Assembly: GCA_905233895.1 (NCBI GenBank)
Contig: CAJOFL010000009.1
Coordinates: 1 to 64,000, forward strand
Origin: an uncultured Bacteroidales bacterium
Lineage (GTDB): Bacteria > Bacteroidota > Bacteroidia > Bacteroidales > P3
Reading direction: 5' to 3'
DNA length: 64,000 nt
Position 1 is the stretch's first letter. Each line of letters opens with the position of its first letter. Below, piece by piece: positions 8,785-17,426 of this stretch. The position numbers and the translations under genes are program-made. The notes under the pieces were generated by a model that saw only the letters and a program-made list of their open reading frames with translations, searched no databases and was not told the origin of the DNA.

Positions 8785-9582
8785 ATGAAATCTGGTGCAG
8801 GCATATTGCTTTTTTTGCTTATGTTGTTGTCGTCGTGTGGCAACAAGATTAACGATGTGCAGTATCTGATGAAGAACTGCCGTTTTGTTGACAGTGTACT
8901 GGAGCAGCAGTTGACTGATGCTGTTGAGGCAATGAATGTGCCGGACAGTGTGATGTTGGTGCTGGCGCAGTATGATTATGACTGGACATCGCAGATAAGA
9001 TCCGTGGGTATTGGTACTTTCCATCCAGAGTATCATTATGGATCGGATATCCGGAGTTGTATGATGCGGATGGACGGTGTGACTGAGATTGCCGGACGCA
9101 AGTGTCTGGTTGATATGTACGGTTTACCGATGGAAGAGACGGCAGGAGCGACATTGGTTACCATCAGGGACAGTCTGGACGATGACATCGAGATGATACA
9201 GATGGAGGATAATCATTTCTTTTTCCTAGACACCACGGGACGCATAGTGGGAGACAGCCCCATCTACGATAAGTTGGAATATGTGACTGTTGTCGAGAAC
9301 GACCCGGAGTTTCCCGGGGGAGAGGATTCGTTGCAGGCCTTTGTGAATCGCAACCTGCGCAACCCGCGACAGGTGGAGGGGAAGGTGTATGTGGAGTTTA
9401 TCGTTGAACGCAATGGGCGACTGACGAACCTCAAGGTGCTGCGTGGTATTGACGAGGAGACCGACGAGGAAGCTCTACGCGTGATTCGGATGATGCCCCG
9501 ATGGATTCCCGGACGTCAGCGCGACACACGTGTCCGCGTGAAGTATACCTTTGTCGTCAAGTTTAGCCCTATAGAACAATGA
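8785..9582 (+). CDS. Lipoprotein with C-terminal TonB-like domain
   Basis: A 265-residue predicted lipoprotein: MKSGAGILLFLLMLLSSC gives a lipobox with Cys18. The last 95 residues form a TonB_C-like domain (PEFPGGEDSLQAFVNRNL, then GKVYVEFIVERNGRLTNLKVLRG and a C-terminal strand). The FPGG-x-(D/E) pattern is typical of Bacteroidota TonB-family energy transducers. Unlike true TonB there is no N-terminal transmembrane helix or Pro-rich spacer, so it is probably a periplasmic or outer-membrane paralogue rather than an ExbBD partner. Its stop overlaps the start of the next gene (ATGA). Confidence 0.8.
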   Translation: MKSGAGILLFLLMLLSSCGNKINDVQYLMKNCRFVDSVLEQQLTDAVEAMNVPDSVMLVLAQYDYDWTSQIRSVGIGTFHPEYHYGSDIRSCMMRMDGVTEIAGRKCLVDMYGLPMEETAGATLVTIRDSLDDDIEMIQMEDNHFFFLDTTGRIVGDSPIYDKLEYVTVVENDPEFPGGEDSLQAFVNRNLRNPRQVEGKVYVEFIVERNGRLTNLKVLRGIDEETDEEALRVIRMMPRWIPGRQRDTRVRVKYTFVVKFSPIEQ

Positions 9583-10142
9583 CACACAAGCTGACAACAC
9601 AGGAGATGGGCCGTATGACGGTGGAGGAGTTTCGCGCAAGTGAGAAACTTCCGCTGACGGTAGTACTCGACAATGTGCGGAGCCTGAACAATATCGGCTC
9701 CGTCTTCCGCACCGCCGACGCCTTCCGCGTGGAGCATATCGCCCTCTGCGGCATCACTGCCACCCCACCCCACCGCGAGATTCACAAGACCGCCCTCGGC
9801 GCCGAAGACAGTGTAGAATGGAGCTACCATGAGGATACCGCCGAATGCATCAAATCACTCAAGGAACAAGGCTACAAAATATATGCCGTGGAGCAGGTCG
9901 ACGACAGCATAAAACTTGGAGATGTATCATCCACTAACGCATTTACGCATTTACGCATTTACGCATTAAAAGTGGCCATAATCCTTGGCAACGAGATAGA
10001 GGGCGTACAAGAAAGCCTTCTGCCCCTCTGCGACGGCTGCCTCGAAATACCCCAGTACGGCACCAAGCACTCGCTCAACGTCAGCTGCGCTGCCGCTATC
10101 GTTATATGGGAGATGTTTAAAGAACTAAGAACTAAGAACTAA
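9579..10142 (+). CDS. TrmH/SpoU family RNA 2'-O-methyltransferase
   Basis: A 187-residue SPOUT methyltransferase that would methylate a ribose 2'-OH in tRNA or rRNA using SAM. The three SpoU motifs are visible: LDNVRSLNNIGSVFRTADAF (motif 1), AIILGNEIEGV (motif 2) and CLEIPQYGTKHSLNVSCAAA (motif 3, the knotted SAM pocket). Between motifs 1 and 2 the reading frame crosses a tandem 8-bp repeat of ACGCATTT at 9938-9966, which encodes an extra FTHLRIYAL-like stretch absent from typical members. The gene overlaps the TonB-like lipoprotein stop by ATGA. Confidence 0.9.
   Translation: MTHKLTTQEMGRMTVEEFRASEKLPLTVVLDNVRSLNNIGSVFRTADAFRVEHIALCGITATPPHREIHKTALGAEDSVEWSYHEDTAECIKSLKEQGYKIYAVEQVDDSIKLGDVSSTNAFTHLRIYALKVAIILGNEIEGVQESLLPLCDGCLEIPQYGTKHSLNVSCAAAIVIWEMFKELRTKN
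9938..9966. repeat. 8-bp tandem repeat inside the trmH-type gene
   Basis: Three to four copies of ACGCATTT/ACGCATTA occur in tandem and are translated in the methyltransferase frame. The same octamer family appears in pheT, murD and the M20 gene. Confidence 0.85.
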
Positions 10143-10161
10143 GAACCAAGAGCTAAGAGTT

Positions 10162-10518
10162 ATGACTAAGGAAGAACGTATGGAGAAGGCCCGGGGGCTG
10201 CACAAGCAAGGCTGCAACTGTTGCCAGGCCGTGGTGATGGCCTGGGCCGATCGTCTGCCCATCGACAAGGAACACGCCATGAATATGGCCGCTCCCTTCG
10301 GTCGCGGCCTCGCCGGAACGCGTGAAGTCTGCGGCTGCGTGAGCGGCATGGCGATGGTCTGTGGTCTCACGGGTCACACAGCCGACGTGCGCCCACTGAT
10401 AGAGCAGTTCCGCGAGGTCAACGGCGACATCGTCTGCGCCCGCCTCCTCGCCTCTGGCAAGAAACCCTGCCCCGACATGGTCGCCTCCACCGCCGGGATG
10501 CTAGCTGACTTATTGTGA
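10162..10518 (+). CDS. C_GCAxxG_C_C family protein
   Basis: A 118-residue protein with the redox-Cys signature of this family: GCNCCQAVVMA near the N-terminus, then APFGRGLAGTREVCGCVSG, where the conserved Cys-Gly-Cys sits after a Gly-rich stretch. These proteins are probably cytosolic and cysteine-dependent, but their reaction is not known. The gene is preceded by a short tandem array of an AAGAACT-type repeat at 10121-10160, and its stop overlaps a GTG in the hsdM frame. It is probably the last housekeeping gene before the type I restriction island. Confidence 0.85.
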   Translation: MTKEERMEKARGLHKQGCNCCQAVVMAWADRLPIDKEHAMNMAAPFGRGLAGTREVCGCVSGMAMVCGLTGHTADVRPLIEQFREVNGDIVCARLLASGKKPCPDMVASTAGMLADLL

Positions 10519-10523
10519 TAGTT

Positions 10524-12044
10524 ATGGCTAAAAAGAAGGAAATAATCGAGGAACCGTTAGAAAAACGTCTCTGGAAGGCAGCTGACAAGCTGCGTAAGAA
10601 CATCGACGCGGCGGAATACAAGCATGTGGTACTTGGACTGATATTCCTGCGCTATATATCTGTGGAGTTTGAGCGGCTCTACAATGAGCTGTTAAAACAA
10701 CAAGCCGATGGTGCCGACCCAGAGGACCGTGAGGAGTATGCTGCCGAGAATGTGTTCTATGTGCCGGGAAGCGCCCGCTGGAGCCGTCTGGTGGCCGAGG
10801 CCAAGAACCCACAGATTGGGAAGCTCATCGACGACGCCATGGATGCCATCGAGCGCGAGAACCGCACATTGAAAGGTGTGCTTCCCAAGGTATTTGCCCG
10901 ACCAAATCTCGACCCTACGTCGCTGGGCGAATTGATAGACCTTATCGGCAACTCTACCCTGCAGAACACCAGCACCCGCAGCGCCGACCTGCTGGGGCAC
11001 GTGTTCGAGTATTTCCTCGGCGAGTTCGCTTTAGCCGAGGGCAAGAAGGGAGGACAGTTCTACACGCCAAGGAGTGTTGTCGAGCTGTTGGTGACCATGC
11101 TGGAGCCCTACAAAGGGCGAGTACTCGACCCTTGCTGTGGTTCGGGTGGTATGTTTGTGCAGAGCGAGAAGTTTGTGCGTGAACATCAAGGACTTGTAGA
11201 GAATATCTCTGTCTATGGACAAGAGAGCAACCAGACCACCTGGCGACTCTGCAAGATGAACCTCGCCATCCGCGGCATCGATGCCTCACAGGTGAAGTGG
11301 AACACCGAGGGCTCGTTCCTCAACGACGCCCACAAGGATGTGAAGGCCGACTTTGTCATTGCCAACCCGCCGTTCAACGACAGCGACTGGAGTGGCGACC
11401 AACTGCGAGGCGACGCCCGTTGGCAGTATGGCATCCCACCCTCTGGCAATGCCAACTTCGCTTGGATACAGCACTTCATCTATCATCTCGCCCCCAACGG
11501 GCAGGCAGGCTTCGTTCTGGCCAAAGGCTCGCTGACGTCAAAAACAGGTGGCGAAGGCGACATCCGTCGTGCGCTTATCGACAAAGGCCTCATCGCCTGC
11601 ATTGTCAACCTGCCGGCCAAACTCTTCCTTAACACGCAGATTCCCGCCTGCCTGTGGTTCGTCACCCGCAACCGTCAGAAGAGGGCTGGTGAGATACTCT
11701 TCATCGATGCCCGCAATATGGGCCGTCTCATCAACCGCCGCACGCGTGAATTGACCGAGGAGGACATCCACACCATCGCCGACACCTACCACCATTGGCG
11801 CGATGAAAGCACAGACTATGCCGATGTGCCTGGCTTCTGTGCCTCGGTGCCCGTCAGCCGTGTGGCCGAACTGGACTATGTGCTCACCCCCGGCCGTTAT
11901 GTCGGCCTGCCCGAAGAGGAAGACGACTTTAACTTTGCCGAACGCTTCACTGCCCTCCGCGCCGAACTGGAAGCCCAGCTGAAAGAAGAAGAACGCCTGA
12001 ACAAAGTGATACTGGAGAACCTGTCAAAAATAAAGATTGACTAA
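10524..12044 (+). CDS. hsdM: Type I restriction-modification DNA methyltransferase subunit
   Basis: HsdM, 506 residues, is the N6-adenine methyltransferase of a type I restriction-modification complex and works with HsdS for target recognition. The N-terminal helical HsdM_N domain is seen in LEKRLWKAADKLRKNID and EYKHVVLGLIFLRYIS. The SAM-binding motif I is DPCCGSGGM (from D202) and the catalytic motif IV is NPPF (from N281). The ATG at 10524 was preferred over a GTG nine bases upstream. It opens an 11-kb operon-like array, although hsdS and hsdR are separated from it by extra genes. Confidence 0.95.
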   Translation: MAKKKEIIEEPLEKRLWKAADKLRKNIDAAEYKHVVLGLIFLRYISVEFERLYNELLKQQADGADPEDREEYAAENVFYVPGSARWSRLVAEAKNPQIGKLIDDAMDAIERENRTLKGVLPKVFARPNLDPTSLGELIDLIGNSTLQNTSTRSADLLGHVFEYFLGEFALAEGKKGGQFYTPRSVVELLVTMLEPYKGRVLDPCCGSGGMFVQSEKFVREHQGLVENISVYGQESNQTTWRLCKMNLAIRGIDASQVKWNTEGSFLNDAHKDVKADFVIANPPFNDSDWSGDQLRGDARWQYGIPPSGNANFAWIQHFIYHLAPNGQAGFVLAKGSLTSKTGGEGDIRRALIDKGLIACIVNLPAKLFLNTQIPACLWFVTRNRQKRAGEILFIDARNMGRLINRRTRELTEEDIHTIADTYHHWRDESTDYADVPGFCASVPVSRVAELDYVLTPGRYVGLPEEEDDFNFAERFTALRAELEAQLKEEERLNKVILENLSKIKID

Positions 12045-12046
12045 TT

Positions 12047-13168
12047 ATGGAGCAGATACAGAAGATAGATTTAGGAGAAAAGATAGAGCATCTAATAGAA
12101 GAAGCCCGCAAACGCACCATCACGGCGGTCAACACTGCCATGGTCTATACCTATTATGAGATAGGTCGGATGATTGTAGAGGATGAGCAGCAAGGCAACT
12201 ATCGAGCTAATTATGGGAAAGCTGTTATTAGGCAATTGTCCAATAGGCTTACAAGGAAATTCGGAAAAGGATTCTCTGAAAGAAACATAGAACAAATGAG
12301 ACAGTTCTATGTAATCTATTCGCAGAGAATTCAAATTTTTCAAACACCGTCTAGAAAATCATTGAAAGAAGAAAATTCCGCAACACCGTCTCGGATTTCT
12401 CCAATTTCGCAGACACTGTCTGCGGAATCTTCTCAAAAAGGTCAGACAGCGTCTGACAAATTGCATTTCACCCTCAGTTGGTCGCACTATTTGAAGCTGA
12501 TGCGCATTGAGAATCCCGACGAAAGGCGTTTCTATGAGATTGAGGCCACGGAGAATAACTGGAGTCTGCGGGAATTACAACGACAGTTCGACAGTTCGCT
12601 GTATGAACGGTTGGCTCTTAGCAAAGACAAGAAGGGAGTGAAGTCGCTAGCACAAAAAGGACAGATAATAGAGAAGCCAGAGGATATGGTGAAAGACCCA
12701 TACGTGCTGGAATTCTTAGGACTGAAAGAGTTGCCGCAATACAGCGAAAGCGAGTTGGAACAGCGTCTGATAGACCATCTGCAGACTTTCTTGCTGGAGT
12801 TAGGCAAAGGGTTTACCTTTGTAGGACGACAGGTGCGCTTTACCTTTGACGAGCAGCATTTCCGTGTGGACCTTGTTTTCTACAACCGATTGCTTCGTGC
12901 ATTTGTGTTGATAGACCTCAAACGAGGAACATTGAAGCACCAAGACCTTGGGCAGATGCAGATGTATGTCAACTACTACGACCGCTTCGTGAAAACCGAG
13001 GAGGAGAATCCGACTATTGGAATCTTGTTGTGTACTGACAAAAGCGATGCAATGGTTGAGATTACCCTACCGAAAGACAACAACCAAATCTTCGCCAGCA
13101 AATATCAGACCTATCTGCCAAGCAAAGAGGAGTTACAAAAACTGATTGAGGAAAACATATCCAAATAG
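12047..13168 (+). CDS. YhcG/DUF1016 family PD-(D/E)XK nuclease
   Basis: A 373-residue protein with an N-terminal DUF1016 winged-helix-like domain (AVNTAMVYTYYEIGRMIVE, then FGKGFSERNIEQMRQFY). A variable linker follows (about residues 95-145), then HFTLSWSHYLKLMRI and a C-terminal PD-(D/E)XK domain with D275 (RVDLVFYN) and D290-L-K292 as the likely metal and catalytic residues. Relatives often accompany type I RM genes in Bacteroidota and have been linked to DNA ends or junctions. The linker DNA carries four short repeats related to CAGAC...GTCTG. It begins 2 bp after hsdM. Confidence 0.88.
   Translation: MEQIQKIDLGEKIEHLIEEARKRTITAVNTAMVYTYYEIGRMIVEDEQQGNYRANYGKAVIRQLSNRLTRKFGKGFSERNIEQMRQFYVIYSQRIQIFQTPSRKSLKEENSATPSRISPISQTLSAESSQKGQTASDKLHFTLSWSHYLKLMRIENPDERRFYEIEATENNWSLRELQRQFDSSLYERLALSKDKKGVKSLAQKGQIIEKPEDMVKDPYVLEFLGLKELPQYSESELEQRLIDHLQTFLLELGKGFTFVGRQVRFTFDEQHFRVDLVFYNRLLRAFVLIDLKRGTLKHQDLGQMQMYVNYYDRFVKTEEENPTIGILLCTDKSDAMVEITLPKDNNQIFASKYQTYLPSKEELQKLIEENISK
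12341..12461. repeat. Four spaced CAGAC/GTCTG-type repeats in the YhcG-type linker
   Basis: Related motifs AACACCGTCTAG, AACACCGTCTCGG, CAGACACTGTCTG and CAGACAGCGTCTG lie in order in the variable linker. The last two are perfect or near-perfect small palindromes. The stretch encodes a Ser/Thr/Pro/Gln-rich linker. Confidence 0.7.
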
Positions 13169-13380
13169 AAAAGAAACACCCTAAACTTGGGGGTGCTTGA
13201 GAAACAAATAATTCCACAATTTGTGGAACAATTGCCCGGTATTGAGGATATTGAAAGAGAATTGAGTGGAGAAAAAAAATTGAACATAAGAAATACCCAG
13301 TTGTAAAGGATTACTTTACAACTGAAGAAACCAGTTATTAAGGATTACTTAATAACTGAAAAACAACGAATAGAAACGAT
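13169..13380. other. Structured non-coding gap between the YhcG-type gene and a small membrane protein
   Basis: This 212-bp AT-rich gap contains a CACCC...GGGTG inverted repeat just after the nuclease stop (about 13178-13196), a TTCCACA/TGTGGAA palindrome at 13212-13228, and two tandem hairpins (13298-13324 and 13332-13358) immediately before the next ATG. No convincing ORF is seen. Confidence 0.65.
13298..13358 (+). repeat. Two tandem 34-bp hairpin units with conserved loop and covarying stems
   Basis: Each unit is an 11-bp perfect stem around the loop GATTA. In unit 1 (13298-13324) the stem arms are CAGTTGTAAAG and CTTTACAACTG; in unit 2 (13332-13358) they are CAGTTATTAAG and CTTAATAACTG. 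The stem changes in unit 2 are matched on both arms. The second hairpin ends 22 bp before the ATG at 13381. Confidence 0.85.
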
Positions 13381-13659
13381 ATGAGTACAGAAACAGCAAA
13401 TCTGATAGTGGCTTGTGCGTCGTTGGTGGTGATGGTGGTGACGCTTGTCGTCGCCTGTGTGACGTTACGCTTTATGGTCAAGAACAGCAAGGGCTACCTG
13501 CGCAGGAAGTTGCGCGAGAAGGAAAGACGGTATAACTCCTTGGATAATCTATGTAAGACAAGTCCGTTCTCTCCGTTGGCTGGCATAGTGAAAGACAGGC
13601 ATTTTGAGGAGCGAGATAAACTGGAACAAGAGATAGAGGATATCAAAGAAAAGTTGTAA
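13381..13659 (+). CDS. Small single-pass membrane protein with coiled-coil tail
   Basis: A 92-residue protein. Residues 7-33 form one hydrophobic transmembrane helix (LIVACASLVVMVVTLVVACV), followed by a basic stretch and a charged C-terminal helix with heptad character (EERDKLEQEIEDIKEKL). It ends 1 bp before the hsdS start. No family is recognised. Its place between the YhcG-type nuclease and hsdS makes it a candidate accessory of the island, for example a membrane tether, but nothing in the sequence proves this. Two covarying hairpins lie directly upstream and could act on its translation. Confidence 0.6.
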   Translation: MSTETANLIVACASLVVMVVTLVVACVTLRFMVKNSKGYLRRKLREKERRYNSLDNLCKTSPFSPLAGIVKDRHFEERDKLEQEIEDIKEKL

Positions 13660-13660
13660 T

Positions 13661-14881
13661 ATGAGCGAATGGAAAGAATATAAGTTGGGAGAGGTCGCTG
13701 AAATAATCGGTGGAGGCACACCTGACACTTCTAATAGAGACTATTGGGGTGGAATAATTCCTTGGATTTCTCCAAAAGACTTAACAGGATATAACAAAAT
13801 TTATATCGAAAAGGGAGAAAGAAATATAACAGAATTAGGATATAAAAACTCATCCACAAGATTATTACCCAAAGGAACGGTTTTGTTTTCATCTCGTGCA
13901 CCAATTGGATATGTTGCCATTGCATCAAATCCTATATGTACAAATCAAGGTTTTAAAAGTTTAGTGTGTAACGAAACAATTGTTAACAATGTTTATTTGT
14001 ATTATTGGCTAAAAAGTAATACAGAGTATTTGCAGTCGTTAGGTACGGGAACGACATTTGCAGAAATATCAGGGTCGGCTTTAAAAACAGTAAATATTTC
14101 TCTTCCGCCGATAGAGGAGCAGAAGCGGATAGCGGGGGTGTTGAGTTCGTTGGATGACAAGATAGATTTGTTGAACCGGGAGAACGCGACCCTCGAAGCC
14201 CTCGCCGAAACTCTCTTCCGCCACTACTTCATCGAAAACCCCGACTCCACCTGGAAAGAAGGCAAACTGGGAGACTATGTTATTGAAACAATAGGTGGAG
14301 AATGGGGAACGGAGACACCTGAAGGTGAGAGCGGTATGCCAGTACGATGCCTAAGGGGGGCGGATGTTGCTGACTTGAATGACGGGATTGCGACAAGAAC
14401 ACCTCTTCGATATGTAAAGCCAAGCAAATACGAGAAAATCAAGCCGAACAATGGAGATATTATCCTAGAAATATCTGGCGGTACGGATACTTGCTCCACA
14501 GGCAGAGTGGCATATATTAATGAAGGAGTAAAGCAATTGTTCGATTACCCTATTGTGTTTTCAAACTTTTGTAGATTATTACGAGTTGATGAAAGACACA
14601 CATTCTTTGTTTATTGTTTTTTCCGTTATCTACACAAGCAGGGCGAATTCTTCAACTTAGAGAATGGTAGTTCAGGAATACACAACCTAAACTATAAGGC
14701 AGCGCTTTATGAGATGGACTGGAATGTACCAACAGATGAAAAAGTTGTTATTGACTTCAACAACCAAGTAAAACCTTATTTTGATAAAATAAATGCAAAT
14801 AAACAACAGATACTCGCGCTGTCTGCACAACGCGATGCATTACTGCCTAGACTGATGTTAGGCGAAGTGAAAATCGGATAA
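13661..14881 (+). CDS. hsdS: Type I restriction-modification specificity subunit
   Basis: HsdS, 406 residues, provides two target recognition domains separated by conserved helices. TRD1 spans about residues 5-150 (YKLGEVAEIIGGGTPDTSN start; LPPIEEQKRIAGVLSSLDDKI begins the central conserved helix). TRD2 spans about 200-370, ending in a second helical region (QQILALSAQRDALLPRLM). Both TRD-coding stretches are AT-rich, while the central conserved segment at 14160-14275 is GC-rich, a mosaic consistent with TRD exchange. It sits two genes after hsdM, 1 bp after a small membrane-protein gene. The recognised sequence cannot be inferred. Confidence 0.95.
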   Translation: MSEWKEYKLGEVAEIIGGGTPDTSNRDYWGGIIPWISPKDLTGYNKIYIEKGERNITELGYKNSSTRLLPKGTVLFSSRAPIGYVAIASNPICTNQGFKSLVCNETIVNNVYLYYWLKSNTEYLQSLGTGTTFAEISGSALKTVNISLPPIEEQKRIAGVLSSLDDKIDLLNRENATLEALAETLFRHYFIENPDSTWKEGKLGDYVIETIGGEWGTETPEGESGMPVRCLRGADVADLNDGIATRTPLRYVKPSKYEKIKPNNGDIILEISGGTDTCSTGRVAYINEGVKQLFDYPIVFSNFCRLLRVDERHTFFVYCFFRYLHKQGEFFNLENGSSGIHNLNYKAALYEMDWNVPTDEKVVIDFNNQVKPYFDKINANKQQILALSAQRDALLPRLMLGEVKIG

Positions 14882-14892
14882 TATTAAATATA

Positions 14893-17331
14893 GTGAATAA
14901 TATTAAATTATATAATATGGATATAATTGAACTTGCATTAAGTAATTATACTGATTTCTTTAAATTCGAGCAGTTGTGTTTGGAGGTTATGGGATATTAC
15001 GGATTTCCTCGAATAAGAAAAGTCGGTGGCATTAAAGATGATGGTGTTGATGCTATAAGTTCTGAAATCTATCAGGACGAAACAAAAATAAGCCGAGTAT
15101 TCCAGTTTACAATGCAGAAGGATTCAAATGCAAAAATAAAAGCTACCGTAAAAAAATTAAATGATAATAATGTTGTATTTGATGAACTGGTTTTTGTGAC
15201 TTCACAATCTGTAAATAGCATAAAGGGATTGGAAAGCAAATTCAGAATGGAGCATTCAAAGACATTACAGATATTTGATTTATCAACATTTATTCTTGTG
15301 ACAGGAGAACACAAAGATATTATTTCAAGATACTTCCCCAACATTAAAGCTCAAATAGAGGAGGATTTTTTGAAAAATAATTATTTCTCAACAGATGGGG
15401 AAAGTTTGCTAACAAGTTCGATGATTAAAAGCACGTTGCTTTTTTCACTTTCTCCGAAGCTAAAAGAAAAAATACAAAAAAAATCCTTGTTTGATAAATC
15501 CATATTGTCATTAATTTCAACATATTCGGGTGGTTTGTCACGAAGCGAAATTATTGACGAATTCCATAAGGAATTTGGCTGTATTATTGACGAATCGCAG
15601 ATAAGAGCATCGATAGAAAGATTGAAAAGGGAGGGTCTTATAAGTAACGAAGAGGAAAAAATCTCAGCATCAACGAAAGCAAAGTCTGAAATGATGGAAG
15701 GCATTTCTCATATGGAACAACGAACAAATGCCCTGATTAATGATATTATTACAAAAACGCAAGAACTTGCAGATGGAATACCTTTAAGTGATAGTGAAAT
15801 CAAACAGATATGGAATAATATACAAAAAACATTGAATTTATTTTTCAAATATTATGGGCAAGACCTGGCAATCAATGAAGATAATATTGTTTCAGGGATG
15901 GTACGTCAGAAAGAACTGATAAAAATACTTACTGATAGCATCCAACCTGACTTGGGTGAATGCCTTGTGTATGGACTTGGAGAAATACTAAGCAAGCCAA
16001 ATGATGAACAATTCCAAACAATTTTATTATGGGCAAGAGCATATATTGGAACTCAATTGATGAGATTGGATCCAATGTTGGCAGGATTCCAGAAAAAAAC
16101 ATTCGCAAGCAAGATGTATATCTTGGATACTGATTTTGTCCTTAATTGTATGGTTAAATACGGGCCGTTTAGTGACATATACACAGTCCTACTAAAAGAG
16201 TTGTTAAATAATGGTTGTAAAGTGTATATACCAAAGAGTGTGGTAGAAGAAGTTGTCATTCATGCTAGTTTCGCAAAAAGAAATTTCAATTATTTTAGGA
16301 ATACTTTTACTGCTGTAAATGAAACTGTGGTATATGAAAAATTATCAAATGTTTTTGTTATAGATTATTATATTAATATTCTCCGTAATGATAATGAGTA
16401 TTCAGATGACACATTCTCATCCTATATACAAAATATTTATGATGAGACTGATGAATACAATTTTATGTTAGAAGTAATGGAACATAGACTTCCGAAAGGT
16501 GTTGTGATTGGAGATGAGTCCTTGATTGATAGTGTAAGTATTAGCGAGGTAGATTGTGATAATCTAACCCAGTTGATATACGACGAAACAATTAAAACGC
16601 CCAAGGCTGCATATAGAACTCCTGAGGAGAATTGGCGCATTGCAAAAACTGACGCTGAACTTTACCTATTGGCTAGAGAACTCAATAAAAATATTCCCCA
16701 AAGAAATAATCAGATGTTATTTGGAATCGCATATCTCGTTACAAGTTCAAGTCGTGCAATAAGATGTGCAAAAGAAGTTAATCTCTATAGCTCTGTAGTG
16801 GCAAGACCAAAAGTGCTAGTGGCATTATTGTCAGAAATAGGTTTGTTTGATTCGTCAAATAAAGCGATTGTAAATCTATTAGGAAATCCCTTCTTGGCAG
16901 AGGCTGTAAATCAGAGTTGGGAGGAAATAAAATCTCTAATTGAGTCAGGTGTTGATTTACGAGGAAAGGAATTACCTAGATTAAAAAGGGAGTTAAAGAA
17001 GGAAATTCATGAATTAATGACCAAGAATGAGGAATTGATTTATTCGAACGATAGTGATGAATCAGATAAGAACGACTCTAAAACTGCTCTTACACTGAAT
17101 TATAATTTGGATGATTTTGTAAGTTTTGCAAAAGAGATACAGAGCAAAGGGTATAAGATGATTCCAGCGGCAGAGAAAATGATTAGCACATATGAAGAAA
17201 TGAAGTTGAGAAATGAAGAAAAAGAGAAAAAATATACTCAAATAGAAGAGGAACTGAAAAAAGTCGGAAAAGGAAAGCAAAGATATATCAGAAGAATTAC
17301 AGGAGGAACAGATGGTGGTCAAGAAAAATAG
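14893..17331 (+). CDS. Large predicted nuclease: REase-like, winged-helix and PIN-like domains
   Basis: An 812-residue protein (GTG start; ATG at 14917 is an alternative), AT-rich and unlike its GC-rich neighbours. Residues 10-150 resemble a Mrr/PD-(D/E)XK-type domain: FEQLCLEVMGYYGF, then D50-G-V-D53 and V69-F-Q71-F-T-M-Q. Residues 195-260 look like a winged helix (GGLSRSEIIDEFHKEF, IRASIERLKREGLIS). Residues 407-625 resemble a PIN nuclease: MYILDTDFVLNCMV (D412, D414), VVIGDESLIDS, TDAELYLLA (D587) and YLVTSSSRAI. The C-terminus is a Lys/Glu-rich coiled coil. It is encoded between hsdS and fic in the island and is followed by a terminator-like stem. Domain calls are by eye; the function is probably defence. 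Confidence 0.7.
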   Translation: MNNIKLYNMDIIELALSNYTDFFKFEQLCLEVMGYYGFPRIRKVGGIKDDGVDAISSEIYQDETKISRVFQFTMQKDSNAKIKATVKKLNDNNVVFDELVFVTSQSVNSIKGLESKFRMEHSKTLQIFDLSTFILVTGEHKDIISRYFPNIKAQIEEDFLKNNYFSTDGESLLTSSMIKSTLLFSLSPKLKEKIQKKSLFDKSILSLISTYSGGLSRSEIIDEFHKEFGCIIDESQIRASIERLKREGLISNEEEKISASTKAKSEMMEGISHMEQRTNALINDIITKTQELADGIPLSDSEIKQIWNNIQKTLNLFFKYYGQDLAINEDNIVSGMVRQKELIKILTDSIQPDLGECLVYGLGEILSKPNDEQFQTILLWARAYIGTQLMRLDPMLAGFQKKTFASKMYILDTDFVLNCMVKYGPFSDIYTVLLKELLNNGCKVYIPKSVVEEVVIHASFAKRNFNYFRNTFTAVNETVVYEKLSNVFVIDYYINILRNDNEYSDDTFSSYIQNIYDETDEYNFMLEVMEHRLPKGVVIGDESLIDSVSISEVDCDNLTQLIYDETIKTPKAAYRTPEENWRIAKTDAELYLLARELNKNIPQRNNQMLFGIAYLVTSSSRAIRCAKEVNLYSSVVARPKVLVALLSEIGLFDSSNKAIVNLLGNPFLAEAVNQSWEEIKSLIESGVDLRGKELPRLKRELKKEIHELMTKNEELIYSNDSDESDKNDSKTALTLNYNLDDFVSFAKEIQSKGYKMIPAAEKMISTYEEMKLRNEEKEKKYTQIEEELKKVGKGKQRYIRRITGGTDGGQEK

Positions 17332-17351
17332 GATTAATCATAATCCTATTT
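17326..17351 (+). terminator. Terminator-like stem at the end of the 812-residue nuclease gene
   Basis: An 11-bp perfect inverted repeat, AAATAGGATTA and TAATCCTATTT, with an ATCA loop. It contains the stop codon of the preceding gene. The stem is AT-rich and has only a short T run, so termination would be weak. Confidence 0.55.
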
Positions 17352-17426
17352 GTTGAATATCACCGAACCATCACCGAAGGATCATAGAACCCACATAGAG
17401 GGATCGAAGAAGGGAGACTAACAATT

